Below, piece by piece: positions 1 through 9,182 of a DNA stretch of 64,000 nucleotides (its first letter is position 1; every line of letters starts with the position of its first letter). Origin of the DNA: Methylotenera sp. L2L1 (lineage in GTDB: Bacteria; Pseudomonadota; Gammaproteobacteria; Burkholderiales; Methylophilaceae). The translations under genes were made by a program, and so were the position numbers. The DNA lies in assembly GCF_000744605.1 (NCBI RefSeq), contig NZ_JQMG01000001.1, forward strand, positions 2,232,001 through 2,296,000. The letters are read 5' to 3'. The notes below the pieces were generated by a model. The model had not been told where the DNA came from. It ran no database searches and saw only the letters and a list, made by a program, of their open reading frames with translations.

Positions 1-245
1 GCCCGTCTGCAAGAGCCGTACAAGAACTGACGATACTGGGTCAAAATTTAGCCGTAGAGCAACGCAAACTATATCGTGAGCTGTATTCAATCATGGTGCG
101 CCGTGAGTCTTTAGTTAAACGAGCACGTCAAGACCTCATGTACCGCGCCAGGCTTGGTATCTGGCTATACTTGCATGTGCCATTTACCGTGGGCTTATTA
201 GTCGCCATGCTGGCGCACATCATTGCCGTATTTGTCTACTGGTAA
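1..245 (+). CDS. C-terminal part of a membrane protein, function unknown (5' end outside window)
   Basis: An open frame enters from the left edge and ends with TAA at 243-245, giving about 80 residues. It has a basic, probably helical stretch with the segment RRESLVKRARQD, then one strongly hydrophobic helix that ends the protein. That helix carries two histidines in H-x13-H spacing, which resembles haem-b ligand spacing in cytochrome b type helices. It lies about 100 bases upstream of the decahaem cytochrome on the same strand and may be its redox partner; this is inference. I do not recognise the family from the visible part. Confidence 0.6.
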   Translation, partial: PSARAVQELTILGQNLAVEQRKLYRELYSIMVRRESLVKRARQDLMYRARLGIWLYLHVPFTVGLLVAMLAHIIAVFVYW

Positions 246-349
246 TGGCAAACTTAAATCCATGTGTTAAAAAACCTAACACTTACCAATGCATTTGAAA
301 TAAAAATAACAATGCCAAATAAAGCAAAAGTAGATGAATAGAACTTTTT

Positions 350-1996
350 ATGATTAATTGTTTGTTAATAAAAATCACCAATAACTCTCGTGGACTTCCT
401 GTCCGCAATTACCGCACACTCAACGCCGCAGAGTTAATGATTGGCCGCAGTGCAGAGTGCAATATTCATTTGGCTGACCCTCGTATCGCTATGCATCATG
501 CAGTGATTAAAGAGTTAGAAGATGGGCATATTTACGTTGTTAGTTTAAACGGTGAGATTGAAGTCGACGGCGCAATGTTGCAGAACATCAAGCTCACTCC
601 TGGCAAGCAGGTCATGATTGGCCCTTATCAGTTAAATGTTGAACCTGCACCCCCTGATGTTAACTTATCGATTTCGCTGACACTTGTTAATCCGCTTGCT
701 GATGACTATCAAGACCTTAAAGCACGCACACACGAGCCTTTACCAAGCGCATTTAAATTCAAATGGCGTTTATCAATGTGGTTAATCGGCATTATATCGC
801 TAGTCTTTTTGGTATTACCTCTAGCCCAAAATCTAATACCGCAATTGCAAACATCAATGTCAGAACTACCATTTGGTTTTGACCGCGTTTGGAGCTCTGG
901 TCGCATCTCCACGGCTCATCGCCATTTTGGCTCTCAATGCTTTAATTGCCATCAAGCACCACTTAAAAAAGTCTCAGACAAAGCCTGTGTGAACTGCCAT
1001 CAGGATACTGCACCTCATATTGCGGATCCAGAGCTACAAAAGCGCTCCTTAAAGGCCGCTCACCGCTTTATTGGCAGTATGCGCTGTGCAGAGTGTCATC
1101 AAGAGCACAAGGCGCCACATCCACTTGCACGTCAAGACAATAATATGTGCATTAAATGCCATGGCGCCATTAGGACCATAGACCCAGAAACAAAGCTACC
1201 CAATATCCGTGATTTCGAGAAAAAACACCCAGATTTTAAATTAAGCTTTAAGACTGGCCCAGATGCTAAAGATATCGAGCGCATTCCGCAATCAGACCAA
1301 TCTAAACTGATTGAGCAATCAGGTTTAAAATTTCCGCATGATCAGCATATTGGAAAAGTACAAGGGCCTAATGGCATTTGGGATGTCCGTGAGCTTGCAT
1401 GTACCAGTTGCCATCAGGCTGAAGGTAAAGAAATGCGTTTTAAAGCGCTCTCTTTCAAAAACAACTGTAGCACTTGCCATACGAGCGAACTTAAAATCGG
1501 CCCTAAAGATAATAAATTAACCTTACCGCACGGTGAAGAACAAAACATTTTCAACGCCTTAAAACTATACGCACCTAAAGAGTTTGATCGTTATTCAGAC
1601 CAGCTCAAAAACAACGGCTGCGCTTATTGCCACGAAATACAGCCCACAAAAGCCGGAGATAAATCGCCTTGGCATGTCATGCCGTTGCGCTTAAACAACG
1701 ACTGGTTCACTAAGGCTCAGTTTAACCATGCAGCTCATCGCACACAGCAGTGTACTTCATGCCATAAAGTAGAAAAGTCAGAAAGCAGTGCCGATGTTGC
1801 AATCCCTAACCGACAATCATGCTTGCTCTGTCACTCTGGCAACACACAAAAGCATAAGCGCATTGCTAGCACTTGCATGTCTTGCCATACCTTCCACAAT
1901 GCACATCAAGGCTATGATTTAATTACTGGTGCAAAAGTAGAGACTAAAGACATAGATATATTAAGCACATTACCAACAGCTACTGAGAAGCAATAG
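350..1996 (+). CDS. FHA-domain membrane-anchored decahaem cytochrome c
   Basis: 548 residues in three parts. Residues about 25-95 form an FHA fold (GRS at 32-34, HH at 49-50), a phosphothreonine-binding module expected in the cytoplasm. Residues 140-163 are one transmembrane helix. The remainder carries ten CxxCH haem c sites, at Cys 197, 213, 246, 267, 351, 373, 424, 468, 491 and 509, and should lie in the periplasm. The haem domain resembles the cytochrome c3/c7 type with short-spaced haems and extra histidines as possible distal ligands. No cleavable signal peptide is seen, which fits a single-pass anchor. The likely role is multi-haem electron transfer tied to a phosphorylation-sensing domain; electron donor and acceptor are unknown. 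The ATG at 350 has no clear ribosome binding site. Confidence 0.85.
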   Translation: MINCLLIKITNNSRGLPVRNYRTLNAAELMIGRSAECNIHLADPRIAMHHAVIKELEDGHIYVVSLNGEIEVDGAMLQNIKLTPGKQVMIGPYQLNVEPAPPDVNLSISLTLVNPLADDYQDLKARTHEPLPSAFKFKWRLSMWLIGIISLVFLVLPLAQNLIPQLQTSMSELPFGFDRVWSSGRISTAHRHFGSQCFNCHQAPLKKVSDKACVNCHQDTAPHIADPELQKRSLKAAHRFIGSMRCAECHQEHKAPHPLARQDNNMCIKCHGAIRTIDPETKLPNIRDFEKKHPDFKLSFKTGPDAKDIERIPQSDQSKLIEQSGLKFPHDQHIGKVQGPNGIWDVRELACTSCHQAEGKEMRFKALSFKNNCSTCHTSELKIGPKDNKLTLPHGEEQNIFNALKLYAPKEFDRYSDQLKNNGCAYCHEIQPTKAGDKSPWHVMPLRLNNDWFTKAQFNHAAHRTQQCTSCHKVEKSESSADVAIPNRQSCLLCHSGNTQKHKRIASTCMSCHTFHNAHQGYDLITGAKVETKDIDILSTLPTATEKQ

Positions 1997-2056
1997 TTGT
2001 TAATATTAAATGAGAGTTTTGCACGAAGTAGCTTTAACCTTAAGAGCTTACAACTC

Positions 2057-2186
2057 CGTCATCCTCGCGAGACCGTGAAGGTCTTCACCGCTCCACTAAG
2101 CACTAAAGTGCCAAGTGGAAGCGCGAAAAGCGGGGATCTATCTAACTGATTAATTAAAATGGATTCCCGCTTTTGCGGGAATGACG
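2057..2186. repeat. 130-bp palindromic REP/MITE-like element
   Basis: The stretch begins CGTCATCC and ends GGGAATGACG, so the ends are near-perfect inverted repeats of the CGTCATTCCC type common in intergenic repeats of proteobacteria. Inside are a GACC/GGTC hairpin, an imperfect dyad around GCACT-AAAGTGC (about 2089-2124) and a right-hand hairpin ATTCCCGC-TTTT-GCGGGAAT (about 2163-2182). No coding potential is evident. It fills most of the 268-base gap between the cytochrome gene and mqo. Confidence 0.6.
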
Positions 2187-2265
2187 ATATAAGAAGTATT
2201 GATGAGAAAATATCATTCGTGCAAAGCTCTCTAAATAAAATTCACACATATCACACTGAAACAAT

Positions 2266-3747
2266 ATGACCGTTAAAAAAGTAGATGTACTCTTAGTAGG
2301 CGGTGGCGTAATGAGTGCCACATTAGCCACATTACTCAATGAGCTAGACCCATTAATGCGCATGATGATGGTAGAGCGCCTACCCTCTATTGCTACAGAA
2401 AGTACCGATGCCTGGAACAACGCCGGCACAGGCCATGCTGGTTATTGCGAGTTAAACTACACGCCTACGGACGATGCTGGCAATATCAGCATTAATCGCG
2501 CACTGGCAATCAACGCTTCGTTTGAAGTCTCTTTACAGTTATGGGCAAGCTTGGTAGAAAAAAGCGCACTGCCAGCACCAGCTAAATTTATTAACAAAAC
2601 CCCTCACCTCAGCTTTGTCTGGGGTGAGGATAATGTGGAGTTTTTACGCAAGCGCCACAGCCTGCTACAGGCACATCCATTATTTAAAGACATGGAGTTC
2701 AGTGATGACATGGCGCAGCTGACAGAGTGGATGCCGTTGATGATGCAACAACGCACTAACGATGAAAAAGTCGCAGCAACACGCGTCAGCTATGGTTCAG
2801 ATGTTGATTTTGGCTCACTCACACGTGAGCTGGTTAAACACTTGCAACAAACCCCCAGCTTCCAATTAAATGTAAGTACTGAAGTCACTGGCCTTAAACA
2901 GCTAGATAACGGTCACTGGCTGGTCAACATTAAAGACCTTACCACCAAAAAGCACCAGAAAATTGAGGCCGGCTTTGTGTTTCTAGGGGCCGGCGGCGGC
3001 GCATTAAAGCTACTGCAAAAATCAGGCATCCCAGAAAGCCAAGGTTATGGTGGCTTCCCAGTCAGTGGCCAATGGTTAGTATGCAACAACCCTGAAGTCA
3101 TCAAACAACATAACAGCAAGGTATACGGAAAAGCCGCCATTGGTGCACCACCGATGTCAGTTCCTCACTTAGATACCCGCATTATCAACGGCAAACCAGC
3201 CTTGTTATTTGGTCCATATGCAGGGTTTACCACCAAGTTTTTGAAAAAAGGCTCTTACCTAGATTTATTTAAATCCGTTAAGCCCAGCAATCTAAAATCT
3301 TTATTAGGTGCAGGTCGCCACAATATGGATCTAACTCGCTATTTAATTGGCGAAGCGCTGCAAAAACATTCATCACGCGTTACTACCCTGCGCGAGTTTT
3401 ACCCGCTAGCCACTGACGCAGATTGGCACTTAGAAAGCGCGGGAAAACGTGTACAAATTATTAAAAAATGTGATGAAAAAGGCGGGAAGTTAGAGTTTGG
3501 TACAGAAATCGTTGCCGCAAAAGATGGCAGCATTGCCGGCTTGTTAGGCGCCTCACCGGGCGCTTCGGTTTCGGTACAAGCCATGATTAATGTTATCGAA
3601 CGCTGCTTTGCAGACAAAATCAAAACTGAACAATGGCACAGCAGAATTAAAGCATTAATTCCTAGCTATGGTGAATCGTTAATCGATGATAGTCAGCTAT
3701 TAGCGCAAGTGCGCAACCGCACATTACAAGTGCTGAATTTACGCTAA
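2266..3747 (+). CDS. mqo: malate:quinone oxidoreductase
   Basis: 493 residues, the usual length for Mqo. This FAD-dependent peripheral membrane enzyme oxidises malate to oxaloacetate and passes electrons to the quinone pool. An N-terminal dinucleotide-binding motif GGGVMSATLA lies at 12-21. It is followed by the family signature region VERLPSIATESTDAWNNAG and later by GHAGYCELNYTP. The C-terminal segment GLLGASPGASVSVQAM is also typical. The gene stands alone between the palindromic repeat and a strong terminator. The start is the ATG at 2266, with only a weak ribosome binding site. Confidence 0.96.
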   Translation: MTVKKVDVLLVGGGVMSATLATLLNELDPLMRMMMVERLPSIATESTDAWNNAGTGHAGYCELNYTPTDDAGNISINRALAINASFEVSLQLWASLVEKSALPAPAKFINKTPHLSFVWGEDNVEFLRKRHSLLQAHPLFKDMEFSDDMAQLTEWMPLMMQQRTNDEKVAATRVSYGSDVDFGSLTRELVKHLQQTPSFQLNVSTEVTGLKQLDNGHWLVNIKDLTTKKHQKIEAGFVFLGAGGGALKLLQKSGIPESQGYGGFPVSGQWLVCNNPEVIKQHNSKVYGKAAIGAPPMSVPHLDTRIINGKPALLFGPYAGFTTKFLKKGSYLDLFKSVKPSNLKSLLGAGRHNMDLTRYLIGEALQKHSSRVTTLREFYPLATDADWHLESAGKRVQIIKKCDEKGGKLEFGTEIVAAKDGSIAGLLGASPGASVSVQAMINVIERCFADKIKTEQWHSRIKALIPSYGESLIDDSQLLAQVRNRTLQVLNLR

Positions 3748-3796
3748 TTCAAGACAATATAAGGCTTTTTTAAGAGACTCTTGCAAAGCCGAAATG

Positions 3797-3832
3797 CAAT
3801 AGGGCTGTGATTGAATAATCACAGCCCTATTG
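3797..3832. terminator. bidirectional terminator between mqo and rlmB
   Basis: A perfect 16-bp stem (3797-3812 with 3817-3832, core AATAGGGCTGTGATT) closes a four-base GAAT loop. It sits between the convergent ends of mqo and rlmB, so it can serve both. The flanking U-tract is weak on either side. Confidence 0.8.
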
Positions 3833-3876
3833 AGTTATTGCACAAGCAAGCATCACCTACAACGGCTAAAGCCTTA

Positions 3877-4629
3877 CTAGATAGCTAAACTTCGTTGACG
3901 CCTTACTTCATATAGGCACATACCACTCGCAACACTGACGTTCAAACTCTCGACAGAGCCAAACATCGGTATCGTCATCAGCGCATCACAAGTTTCAGCA
4001 GTTAAACGACGCATGCCGTCACCTTCTGCACCTAAAACAATCGCAATTGGACCATTAAGCTTTGTGTTTAACAATGTACTTGGTGCATCCATCGTGGTGC
4101 CAACTACAAACACACCAGCGTCTTTTAGCTCACGAATCGTTCTAGCTAAGTTTGTGACAGCAATAAACGGTACCGTTTCTGCTGCACCACAGGCTACTTT
4201 ACGCACGGTAGCATTCAGGCCTGCCGCACGGTCTTTAGGTGCAATCACCGCATGTACGCCCATTGCGTCAGCAACACGCAAACAAGCACCTAGATTATGC
4301 GGATCTTCTACACCATCCAAAATCAAAAAGAACGCTGGTTCAGTTAAATCTGACTCTAAAATATCATGAATATCTTTGTACGGGATAGGTGTATCCACCA
4401 CGCGCGCAATCACACCTTGGTGACGGCCATTCATGCCAGCCATGCCATCTAGGCGGCTACGTTCAACCTGCATTGTGCGCACACCTGATGCCTCTGCCAT
4501 ATTAAGCAAATCTTTCATACGTGCATCAACACGGTCACGGTCAATTAAAATCTCTTGTACGCTAGCACTGTGCTGGCGTAATCGGCTCAATACTGCATGA
4601 AAGCCAAATAAAATACGGGCGTCACTCAT
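3877..4629 (-). CDS. rlmB: 23S rRNA (guanosine-2'-O)-methyltransferase RlmB
   Basis: 250 residues of the SpoU/TrmH (SPOUT) family. RlmB methylates G2251 (E. coli numbering) of 23S rRNA with S-adenosylmethionine. An N-terminal substrate-binding part is followed by the SpoU motifs: [13 protein letters not shown], then VLGAEGDGM, then [15 protein letters not shown] near the C-terminus, which form the knot that binds SAM. The start overlaps the stop of rnr by four bases (ATGA at 4626-4629), so the two are probably coupled. The same rnr-rlmB order occurs in many proteobacteria. Confidence 0.95.
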   Translation of the reverse strand: MSDARILFGFHAVLSRLRQHSASVQEILIDRDRVDARMKDLLNMAEASGVRTMQVERSRLDGMAGMNGRHQGVIARVVDTPIPYKDIHDILESDLTEPAFFLILDGVEDPHNLGACLRVADAMGVHAVIAPKDRAAGLNATVRKVACGAAETVPFIAVTNLARTIRELKDAGVFVVGTTMDAPSTLLNTKLNGPIAIVLGAEGDGMRRLTAETCDALMTIPMFGSVESLNVSVASGMCLYEVRRQRSLAI

Positions 4630-7133
4630 TTTTTTACCTTACGTTTTGTGGTTGCTTTACTTACGGTTGCTTTATTTGCCACTTTTTTGGGTTTACTGGC
4701 TTTAGTTTTATTTTTTGGTTTAGGTGAGGCTTTAGATGTACTCACAGGTTTATCCGAAAAATCTGCCTTAGGACCACGCTTAGGCTTTTTACCAAACGGA
4801 TCACCAAATTTCACATTGTCTGCTTTTGGACTTAGCGCACCTGCCCCTTCAAATTTAGGGGTGGATTTTACAGCAGATTGCGTGCGAGCACTTGATTTAT
4901 TCGCGCCAGCTTTCACTTTTGAACCTACATTAGATTCATCATCTAATTCATTGTTTTTATTTACCAAAGTAAAATCTATCTTCGTAGTTTCCAAATCCAC
5001 GCGCACGACTTTAATGGTTAATCGATCACCTAGGCGGTAACGTACACCAGTACGCTCGCCAGCCATCTCGTGCCGTGCTTTGTCATAGATAAAATAATCA
5101 TTACCTAACTCAGTCACGTGTAACAAACCTTCAACGTACACGCCATCCAATGCCACAAACAAACCAAAGCTAGTCACACCAGCAACAGTACCCTCAAATA
5201 CTTCACCAATCTTGTCTTGCATATAGAAGCACTTCAGCCAATTGGTCACATCACGGGTTGCATCATCTGCACGGCGCTCAGTCATTGAGCATTGTTCACC
5301 TAAGCTATTCCAATCACCAGCTTTGTAGCGCTCCCCGTTCAGCACGGCCTTAATCGCACGGTGAATCAATAAATCTGGGTAACGACGAATTGGCGAAGTA
5401 AAGTGCGCATACGCCTCATAAGCTAAACCAAAGTGGCCAACATTATCTGGGCTATATACAGCTTGCTGCATTGAGCGTAACAACACTGTTTGCAATAGCT
5501 GAGCGTCTGGGCGGTCTTTAATGCGCTCTAACAGTTTGCCATAGTCTTTAGCATGTGGTGAGTCACCACCGCCCACGCCAAAACCAAACTCACCCATAAA
5601 TGTACGTAAAAGCTCTAATTTTTCAGGGGTTGGTCCTTCGTGTACGCGGTACAAGGCTGGATGTTCATGTTTTTTAAGAAACTCAGCCGCACAAACGTTT
5701 GCCGCAAGCATGCACTCTTCAATCAGCTTATGTGCTTCATTGCGCGTGCTAGGCTCAATACGCTCAATCTTACCTTTATCATTAAAGATCATAATGGTTT
5801 CAGAGGACTCAAACTCAATCGCTCCACGCTTTTCGCGCTGCGTTTGTGATAACTGATACACGCTATACAAATGCTGCAAATGTGGCACTAGCCAAGCATA
5901 CTCTTGTGCTAATTCCCCTTCTGGGTTTTGCAGTATTTCAAATACTTGGTTGTAAGTCATGCGTGCTTTTGAACGCATCACCGACGGGTAAAATTTATAC
6001 TGCTTAACAATGCCCGCGCCATCTAATTGCATATCGCAAATCATACATAGTCGCTCTACGTCTGGATTAAGCGAACATAATCCATTCGACAATGCTTCTG
6101 GCAACATTGGAATAACGCGTCGAGGAAAATAAACCGAGTTACCACGCTCTAGCGCACCCTTATCTAATGCATCATGTGGCTTTACATAGAAACTGACATC
6201 AGCAATCGCCACCACTAAACGCCAACCTTTACCCTGCGGCTCTGCATACACCGCATCATCAAAGTCACGCGCTGTTTCACCATCAATGGTAATCAATGGC
6301 ATTTCGCGGCAATCAATACGACCTTTATAATCTTCAGGCTGTACTAGTTTAGGATAAGATTCGGCCAACTTTACTGCCTCAGCGGTAAACTGATGAGGCA
6401 GATTATGCTTACGCAAAGCAATTTCAATTTCCATGCCACTATCGGCATAATTACCCAAAATCTCAACTACTTTACCCATAGGCTGCGCATATGATGAAGG
6501 CTGCTCGGTGAGCTCTACCATCACCACTTGGCCGGGCTTAGCCTGCATATCCAAATGATATGGAATCAAAATGTCCAGATTAATGCGCTTATCTTCCGCA
6601 GCCACAATGGTCACACCAGCCGTGCGGATGACGCGTCCTACCAAGCGTTGTGTTCTACGTTCCAGTACTTCTACAATTTTACCTTCAGGGCGGCCTCTTC
6701 TATCCAAACCACTCATGCGCACCATTGCACGGTCACCGTGCATCACTTGCGACATTTCTTTCGGGCTTAAAAACAAATCCTCACTCTTGGTTTTATCATC
6801 TGGAATCAAAAAACCGAAGCCATCAGGATGGCCTTGGATAACGCCTGCAATTAAATCCAACTTATCTGCAATACAAAGCGCACCTTTTCTATTTTTAATA
6901 ATCTGACCTTCACGTTCCATCGCATTCAGTCGTCTATTAAAAACATCGCGCTCAGCATCACTGATGTCCAGCAGCAAGTACAATTGCTCTACACTTAATG
7001 GCACGCCTTGATCGCTCATGGTGCTAAGAATCAGTTCACGACTAGGGAGCGGTGTTTCATATCGGCTAGCCTCACGTGCTGCATGAGGATCATTACTTCT
7101 TTTACTTTTGTGAGTATTTTTATGGTTTGTCAT
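4626..7133 (-). CDS. rnr: ribonuclease R
   Basis: About 835 residues. RNase R is a processive 3'-to-5' exoribonuclease that degrades structured RNA and takes part in RNA quality control. In order: an N-terminal helix-turn-helix/cold-shock part (about 25-240), the RNB catalytic domain with its metal-binding acidic cluster [10 protein letters not shown] (about 288-297), an S1 RNA-binding domain ([20 protein letters not shown]) and a long Lys/Ala/Ser-rich tail. I chose the ATG at 7133 because the longer frame needs a TTG at 7139. The basic tail matches the low-complexity RNA-binding tails of other RNase R proteins. The gene is first in a two-gene unit with rlmB. Confidence 0.95.
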   Translation of the reverse strand: MTNHKNTHKSKRSNDPHAAREASRYETPLPSRELILSTMSDQGVPLSVEQLYLLLDISDAERDVFNRRLNAMEREGQIIKNRKGALCIADKLDLIAGVIQGHPDGFGFLIPDDKTKSEDLFLSPKEMSQVMHGDRAMVRMSGLDRRGRPEGKIVEVLERRTQRLVGRVIRTAGVTIVAAEDKRINLDILIPYHLDMQAKPGQVVMVELTEQPSSYAQPMGKVVEILGNYADSGMEIEIALRKHNLPHQFTAEAVKLAESYPKLVQPEDYKGRIDCREMPLITIDGETARDFDDAVYAEPQGKGWRLVVAIADVSFYVKPHDALDKGALERGNSVYFPRRVIPMLPEALSNGLCSLNPDVERLCMICDMQLDGAGIVKQYKFYPSVMRSKARMTYNQVFEILQNPEGELAQEYAWLVPHLQHLYSVYQLSQTQREKRGAIEFESSETIMIFNDKGKIERIEPSTRNEAHKLIEECMLAANVCAAEFLKKHEHPALYRVHEGPTPEKLELLRTFMGEFGFGVGGGDSPHAKDYGKLLERIKDRPDAQLLQTVLLRSMQQAVYSPDNVGHFGLAYEAYAHFTSPIRRYPDLLIHRAIKAVLNGERYKAGDWNSLGEQCSMTERRADDATRDVTNWLKCFYMQDKIGEVFEGTVAGVTSFGLFVALDGVYVEGLLHVTELGNDYFIYDKARHEMAGERTGVRYRLGDRLTIKVVRVDLETTKIDFTLVNKNNELDDESNVGSKVKAGANKSSARTQSAVKSTPKFEGAGALSPKADNVKFGDPFGKKPKRGPKADFSDKPVSTSKASPKPKNKTKASKPKKVANKATVSKATTKRKVKK

Positions 7134-7197
7134 TGACAAAGCTTACCTTTTATATAAAATTCAACGCCTTGACTTGCTGAGCTTTATTGTAGCAAAT

Positions 7198-7282
7198 GCC
7201 CAGATGGCGGAATTGGTAGACGCGCTAGTTTCAGGTACTAGTATCGAAAGATGTGGAGGTTCGAGTCCTCTTCCGGGCACCA
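7198..7282 (+). tRNA. tRNA-Leu (anticodon CAG)
   Basis: An 85-base class II tRNA with an encoded CCA end (7280-7282). The anticodon stem-loop CTAGT-TTCAGGT-ACTAG shows anticodon CAG. The D-loop has GGTAGAC, the variable arm is TATCGAAAGATGT, and the T-arm loop is TTCGAGT. The acceptor stem GCCCAGA/TCCGGGC has one A-C mismatch at its fifth pair. It reads CUG leucine codons. Confidence 0.95.
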
Positions 7283-7442
7283 TGTGTTATCTGGCTACAA
7301 AATAGCTGACGATTCTGCAATCATTTGATTGCATTCAAGCCACATTGTAACGCTAACAATGGCGATTAGGTGTGACATATCAATACGTAATCTCAATAAT
7401 CGTGCAAAAAGATTAAATCAATCACGCTTTGCTTACGTGTTT
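7283..7442. other. intergenic gap with two small inverted repeats
   Basis: 160 bases between tRNA-Leu and the EpsA-like gene. GCAATCA-TT-TGATTGC (7317-7332) and CATTGT-N7-ACAATG (7343-7361) are perfect short dyads. Neither has a T-tract, so I do not call a terminator. No gene is seen. Confidence 0.35.
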
Positions 7443-8267
7443 TTAACTATAAACTGCATGAACACCTTGCTGCAATTGAAGTTGCTTCAGTTTGGTTGAG
7501 GGCACATTCGCCAACAAAGCAACCGCTTGAGCCCTTCGCCCAATATTCAGCTTCTGAAAAATTCTTTTAAGGTGACTTTTCACCGTATTTTGGCTAATAC
7601 TTAATATCATGCCAATTTCTTGATTAGTTTTCCCTGCTTTAATCCAGCTAATCACCTCTATCTCACGCTCACTTAACGTTGATAAGCTCAATACATCGTC
7701 AGCCTTTTCAATCCCATCAAACTGCATTAAAGGTTTTATTTTCCTTAATACATGATCTACGTGCGGCATGATGAAATCCATCATTTGCTTCCTCACGTCC
7801 AGCGCATGCTCTTTACTGAAGAATATATACAGGCACTCATCGCCATTTCGTTCATCTTTCATACCATAAACCAGCAAAGAACTTATCTCAACGAGCTGCT
7901 CCGGGAAAGTTGATTTTATTCTATGGTAGATTTCAGTCTCTTCTAGCGCATTAATTGCAAAGCAATCATTACCAGAGATTAAACGAAGTCTATATAAATC
8001 ATTTAAAATATGACTAACTTTATCCGTAGCGTCAATGATGGCAGGCGTAGTTAGCCCCTTTAAATTAGAAGCAGCATCATAATGCAACTGTCCATCCTGT
8101 TGCTGCCTAAAATCACCCCAAACAGCTAACAACATATCGTGCGGAATTAGCTCAGCGACACTATTTTGTAGCCACACAAAATAATCTAAATGCGTTTTAA
8201 TTTGGTACGACCGCTCAATAATAGCGCTCGCTATATTCAAATATTGAGTTGTAGATTCTTTTTTCAT
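7443..8267 (-). CDS. epsA: EpsA-type LuxR-family transcriptional regulator of exopolysaccharide genes
   Basis: About 274 residues. The C-terminal fifth is a LuxR-type helix-turn-helix (LSEREIEVISWIKAGKTNQEIG, then QNTVKSHLKRIFQKL). The N-terminal part contains FVWLQNSVAELIPHDMLLA and AVWGDF, which resembles EpsA of Methylobacillus sp. 12S, the regulator linked to its exopolysaccharide (established for that strain; assignment here by remembered similarity). It has no receiver domain. Its position downstream of the polysaccharide locus supports the role. The frame extends to a GTG at 8291 and an ATG at 8285, but the ATG at 8267 has the best ribosome binding site (AGGTG). Confidence 0.75.
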   Translation of the reverse strand: MKKESTTQYLNIASAIIERSYQIKTHLDYFVWLQNSVAELIPHDMLLAVWGDFRQQQDGQLHYDAASNLKGLTTPAIIDATDKVSHILNDLYRLRLISGNDCFAINALEETEIYHRIKSTFPEQLVEISSLLVYGMKDERNGDECLYIFFSKEHALDVRKQMMDFIMPHVDHVLRKIKPLMQFDGIEKADDVLSLSTLSEREIEVISWIKAGKTNQEIGMILSISQNTVKSHLKRIFQKLNIGRRAQAVALLANVPSTKLKQLQLQQGVHAVYS

Positions 8268-8408
8268 CACTTTGCACCTATCCATGAACACTATTGCTCA
8301 TGTCTTGATACGTGCAAATTGGATGCCAAATATAATTTATATTAAAATCAGGTAGTTACAAAGATTAGGTAACTTAAGATGGGAGATGTTGTTATAGCGC
8401 CAACTGTA

Positions 8409-8426
8409 GTGTCAGAATTACGACAC
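8409..8426. promoter_or_regulatory. inverted repeat upstream of the EpsA-like gene, possible operator
   Basis: GTGTC-N8-GACAC lies about 140 bases upstream of the epsA start, in the 190-base gap behind hpt. Dyads of this size suit a dimeric LuxR-type regulator, but no binding data or second copy support it. Confidence 0.25.
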
Positions 8427-8482
8427 ATTTTAAATGGCAAACAACTACATTAGTTTGAAATACAGATGTTTAAAATATGACA

Positions 8483-9025
8483 CTATGCCTGTAAAGCATA
8501 GATGGCAGGCATGTTTCGCCACCACCCATAAACATCCATTCCATAGCCAAAAACATATTCGTTAGGCACTTCAAGACCAACAAAATCTGCCTTTATTGGT
8601 TTATCGTGATCCAGTTTCTTTTCAATCAGCACAGCTGTCAGCACTTTAATTGCCCCTAATGCGAGACACTTATCTTGAATCTCTTTTAATGTAATACCTT
8701 CATCAAGAATATCATCCAGCAACAACACGGTGCGACCAGTCAAATCTGACTTTGGCAAAGCCTTCCATTCCAAGGTTTTTCCTACAGTCTTATTTTGATA
8801 TCTACTCGCATGCACATAGTCCAGCTCCAATGGAAAATGCAACTGCGTAAGTAACTGACCGGAGAACACAACACCACCTCCCATCACGCATATCACAATA
8901 GGCGAGGTAGCTTCCAGTGAGCTAGTAATTTCAGTCGCCATTTTTGTAATTGCACCAACCACAACCTCTGTTTGGTGAATGACATATGATTGCTCAAGGA
9001 GCTTTTGTGGGGGCAAAGTATTCAA
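8483..9025 (-). CDS. hpt: hypoxanthine(-guanine) phosphoribosyltransferase
   Basis: 180 residues of the type I phosphoribosyltransferase family. It salvages hypoxanthine and probably guanine to IMP/GMP with PRPP. The PRPP-binding motif VLLLDDILDEGITL lies near residues 99-112. The flexible-loop region SRYQNKT precedes it and the base-contacting region FVGLEVPNEYVFGYGMD follows. Its length matches Hpt. It stands between the polysaccharide locus and the EpsA-like gene with 150-190-base gaps on each side, so it is probably its own transcription unit. Confidence 0.9.
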   Translation of the reverse strand: MNTLPPQKLLEQSYVIHQTEVVVGAITKMATEITSSLEATSPIVICVMGGGVVFSGQLLTQLHFPLELDYVHASRYQNKTVGKTLEWKALPKSDLTGRTVLLLDDILDEGITLKEIQDKCLALGAIKVLTAVLIEKKLDHDKPIKADFVGLEVPNEYVFGYGMDVYGWWRNMPAIYALQA

Positions 9026-9182
9026 TTATTAGCAATCCATTAAGTAAATCATGAAAACAAAGAAAGATTGATACCGCATTGCGCTCAAATACTCACACAG
9101 CAATAAGCTTTGACCAATCTATGATAGTGCCATGTCTAACGACTTTACATTAGGCCTTGAGTTTACAACAATCACCAAGCTG

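Noticed and set aside
2154-2429. Minus-strand open frame over the palindromic repeat and the start of mqo
   Set aside because: It lies antisense to mqo and its C-terminus is translated repeat sequence; no ribosome binding site or known motif.
7133-7158. TTGACA and TATAAA boxes as a tRNA-Leu promoter
   Set aside because: The spacing is about 14 bases, too short for a normal promoter, and the TTGACA overlaps the rnr start codon.
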